Shown: positions 19,173-21,160 of the stretch, piece by piece
How the letters are laid out: every line of letters starts with the position of its first letter
How positions within the stretch are numbered: the first letter of the stretch is position 1
Source of the DNA: Pigoraptor chileana
Lineage: Eukaryota > Opisthokonta > Filasterea
Assembly: GCA_943704495.1 (NCBI GenBank)
Contig: CALSCR010002702.1
Location: 1 to 21,160 of the forward strand
DNA: 21,160 nucleotides
Direction: 5' to 3'
Notes under the pieces: generated by a model
The model's input: the letters and a program-made list of their open reading frames with translations, nothing else
What the model was told of the DNA's origin: nothing
Databases searched by the model: none
Made by a program: the position numbers and the translations under genes

Positions 19173-20774
19173 TCACATTCGAGGCAATGCCGACGCCTCG
19201 GGCTCAGTCGCACCTCGCTCGTCGACGCGCTTGCTCTCAGACAGACTCATCCTGACTGCGCTTTCGTCGACGCCATCCAACACAGCATCCGCCGCAGTCT
19301 TCACGTCCTTACGCGGCACGGCGTTGTCTTCCCGGCTCTTTTTGAGCGCGTCGAATCCATACACGGCCTGCGCAAGCTCACCCTGCTTCTTGTCCGTGCA
19401 TCCCGACAACAACTCCGCCCGCTTCTCGGGCGAAAGCTGCAAAAAGTTCCTCAGGACATTCGACGTAATCTGAGACGCATTGCCGTACCCAAACACGTTT
19501 TGGGCGCGAAGGGAAGCCGTAATGCTGACAAGATTATCGAGCATCGAGCTTCCCCGATCATACAGATCTTGCTCATCCGTCCCCGAAATGCGCACAGTCC
19601 CTGCAAAGACACCCTCGGGACGTTCCGTGGTGCGCCGCAACAGAATAACGGGCTTGCCAATGGAGACGGCTTCCTCTTGGATGCCGCCGCTATCGCTCAT
19701 GATGAGATCGGCGCGGCGCATCACAAAGGGGAGAATGTCGTACGACAGGGGATCCAGTGTGATCACCCTCGGCACTCCGCGGAGCAGAGTATGCACCACT
19801 TTCCGCACATTCGGGTTGAGATGCACAGGAAAGACGACGGTCACCGAGGGGTAGTCGGTCACCAGGCGTCTGATGGCCCTGCAGATGTTCGCAAGCGGGC
19901 CCCCCAGATTTTCCCTCCGGTGGCTTGTCACCAGCACCACAGTCTCTGCAGAGTCCAACATCGAAAGAATGTTTTCTGCAGCGGGCGGCGGCGACCTCTT
20001 GAGCGCATGGAGGATGGCATCAACCCCGGTGTTGCCGGTCACGTGGATCTCGCGGCCGCATATTGCCTCCCTCCGCAGTGCCTCTGCGGCGTACTCGGTG
20101 GGGGCAAAGTGAAATGCTGCGAATCCGTCGATCGCACGCCGATTAAGCTCCTCCGGGAATGGATTGTCCATGTCGTAGGATCGAAGACCGGCTTCGACGT
20201 GTGCGACAGGGATCCGCAAGAAGAATGCGGCGAGTGCGCCTGCGAGTGCCGTCGTGGTGTCGCCCTGCACAATGACAACGGCGGGCTGGATCCGCTGAAG
20301 TACGGCGGTGGTGGCATCCAATGCACGCGCAAGAAGGCCTGCAGGCGTTTGATCGGGGCGCATGAGCGACAATTCAACATCAACGTCGATATGGAAGCTC
20401 TGGAACATCTGAAGGAGCATTTCTCGATGTTGTCCGGTACTGATGACCGCAGTGTTGAAGACGGCTGCGTTGCTGTCGCGACGCATCTCTGCGACAAGTG
20501 GAGCGAGTTTCACTGCCTCTGGGCGGGTGCCAACGAATACAGCCACAGTAGGGCGAGATGAAGACGCAAACTGTTGCATCCGTGTCTCAGTCACCTCGTC
20601 GAACATATGTGCGACGCTGCCGTCGTCGGCGGTATAGGACGAGCCCGGGTTTCTCCACTCGACGTTGGTCGAGATCACAAGCGGCCGGCTGCGCTCAAAC
20701 TCCGACACAGCAAAGAGAATTGCACCGGACACAAATAGGGCAAAACCCGCGGCAAAGAAACGGTTGGGCCGCAT
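19173..20774 (-). CDS. non-hydrolysing UDP-GlcNAc 2-epimerase, WecB type, membrane-anchored
   Basis: Single uninterrupted frame of 533 residues from an ATG at 20772-20774. It matches WecB-family enzymes (EC 5.1.3.14), which interconvert UDP-GlcNAc and UDP-ManNAc. Motifs: G-T-R-P-E-A-V-K-L-A-P (82-92), G-Q-H-R-E-M-L (114-120), G-D-T-T-T (171-175), H-V-E-A-G-L-R (192-198), P-F-P-E-E-L-N-R-R (205-213), T-S-H-R-R-E-N (283-289), P-V-H-L-N-P-N-V (316-323), D-S-G-G-I-Q-E-E (361-368) and T-T-E-R-P-E-G-V (382-389). The catalytic Asp, Glu and His of bacterial WecB correspond to D172, E194, E208/E209 and H285; all are present. Residues 7-24 form one hydrophobic helix after M-R-P-N-R, so a type II signal anchor with a luminal (ER/Golgi) enzyme is likely. 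About 85 residues follow the catalytic domain and look disordered. It has no intron, unlike its neighbours, and a bacterial family origin, which suggests lateral transfer. Confidence 0.93.
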   Translation of the reverse strand: MRPNRFFAAGFALFVSGAILFAVSEFERSRPLVISTNVEWRNPGSSYTADDGSVAHMFDEVTETRMQQFASSSRPTVAVFVGTRPEAVKLAPLVAEMRRDSNAAVFNTAVISTGQHREMLLQMFQSFHIDVDVELSLMRPDQTPAGLLARALDATTAVLQRIQPAVVIVQGDTTTALAGALAAFFLRIPVAHVEAGLRSYDMDNPFPEELNRRAIDGFAAFHFAPTEYAAEALRREAICGREIHVTGNTGVDAILHALKRSPPPAAENILSMLDSAETVVLVTSHRRENLGGPLANICRAIRRLVTDYPSVTVVFPVHLNPNVRKVVHTLLRGVPRVITLDPLSYDILPFVMRRADLIMSDSGGIQEEAVSIGKPVILLRRTTERPEGVFAGTVRISGTDEQDLYDRGSSMLDNLVSITASLRAQNVFGYGNASQITSNVLRNFLQLSPEKRAELLSGCTDKKQGELAQAVYGFDALKKSREDNAVPRKDVKTAADAVLDGVDESAVRMSLSESKRVDERGATEPEASALPRM

Positions 20775-21060
20775 GATTAAGAATCAGATTGCAGAGGAGA
20801 GCGAGCGAAAATGAATGTCACGCACGCCGCGGACTGCACACGCGCATTTCAACTGATTCAGCTGCAGTGCGAGAATACAAATAAAGAGGGATCCAAAAAA
20901 CTCAAAGATATGCGCAAGCTCCTCTAGATTAACCAAAAACAATCATACAGAGAAGTAGAAAGAAAGGAACAGATTGAATCCTTCCACGGCCAATGTGTGC
21001 ACGAGTGGCACAATTGTACTACAGTGCCTACTGCTCGCATCATGGGCTGGGTGTGTTGGG
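20775..21060. promoter_or_regulatory. upstream region of the epimerase gene
   Basis: Presumed 5' UTR and promoter of the minus-strand epimerase. It is A-rich on the plus strand. I see no clear TATA box and no other gene. Confidence 0.4.
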
Positions 21061-21085
21061 TGTGTGTGTGTGTGTGTGTGTGTTT

Positions 21086-21133
<48 letters not shown>

Positions 21134-21160
21134 ACGTGTGTGTGTGTGTGTGTGTGTGTG
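21061..21160. repeat. (TG)n microsatellite with TTTACG interruptions
   Basis: Long TG tract running off the window end. Two identical TTTACG interruptions (21083-21088 and 21131-21136) lie 48 bp apart, so the tract has a second-order period. Confidence 0.95.

Noticed and set aside
19500-20561. 353-codon open frame on the plus strand, antisense to the epimerase
   Set aside because: It is a shadow of the GC-rich epimerase coding strand. It has no recognisable motif, while the minus strand carries the full WecB motif series.

Overview
The window is eukaryotic nuclear DNA from an intron-rich, probably unicellular organism. The genes are split by short GT-AG introns (about 50-500 bp) and the plus-strand introns are full of (TG)n/(CA)n tracts. 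A genuine receptor tyrosine kinase is present (HRDLAARN catalytic loop, DYY activation loop, PVKWMAPES), with LRRs and EGF repeats outside the membrane. Together with an animal-type E2F site upstream of mcm7, this points to a unicellular holozoan (choanoflagellate, filasterean, ichthyosporean or relative). That placement is inference; the species cannot be read from the sequence.

Layout from left to right. (1) 72-3070, plus: the 3' part of a gene for a protein with at least four ~105-residue beta-rich repeats carrying a D-A-N-G-G-N-Y signature, followed by a Pro/Ser/Arg-rich tail. (2) 3618-4325, minus: a small two-exon gene of unknown function. (3) 4326-4911: a head-to-head intergenic region with a perfect E2F consensus and an MluI cell-cycle box. 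(4) 4912-9665, plus: a complete 11-exon mcm7 encoding the 727-residue MCM7 subunit of the replicative helicase. (5) about 10014-10985, minus: remnants of a possible beta-helix protein and a diverged ~100-bp direct duplication. (6) 11195-15744, minus: an LRR-EGF-TM-tyrosine kinase gene, with LRRs encoded one per 72-nt exon; its 5' end was not found. (7) 16795-19022, plus: a complete 7-exon eEF1A lysine methyltransferase (EEF1AKMT2/METTL10/Efm4 family, 229 aa). (8) 19173-20774, minus: an intronless gene for a bacterial-type (WecB) UDP-GlcNAc 2-epimerase with an N-terminal membrane anchor. Both window ends are dinucleotide microsatellite.

The genes do not form a pathway; they are independent host genes. 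The most interesting points are the tandem-duplicated exon+intron LRR units of the RTK and its apparent frame problems, the ANGGNY repeat protein, the cell-cycle promoter of mcm7, the prokaryote-like epimerase, and the strand-biased placement of TG tracts near 5' splice sites and CA tracts near 3' splice sites. All splice junctions were placed by eye from GT/AG signals, reading-frame continuity and family alignment from memory; none was tested against RNA.
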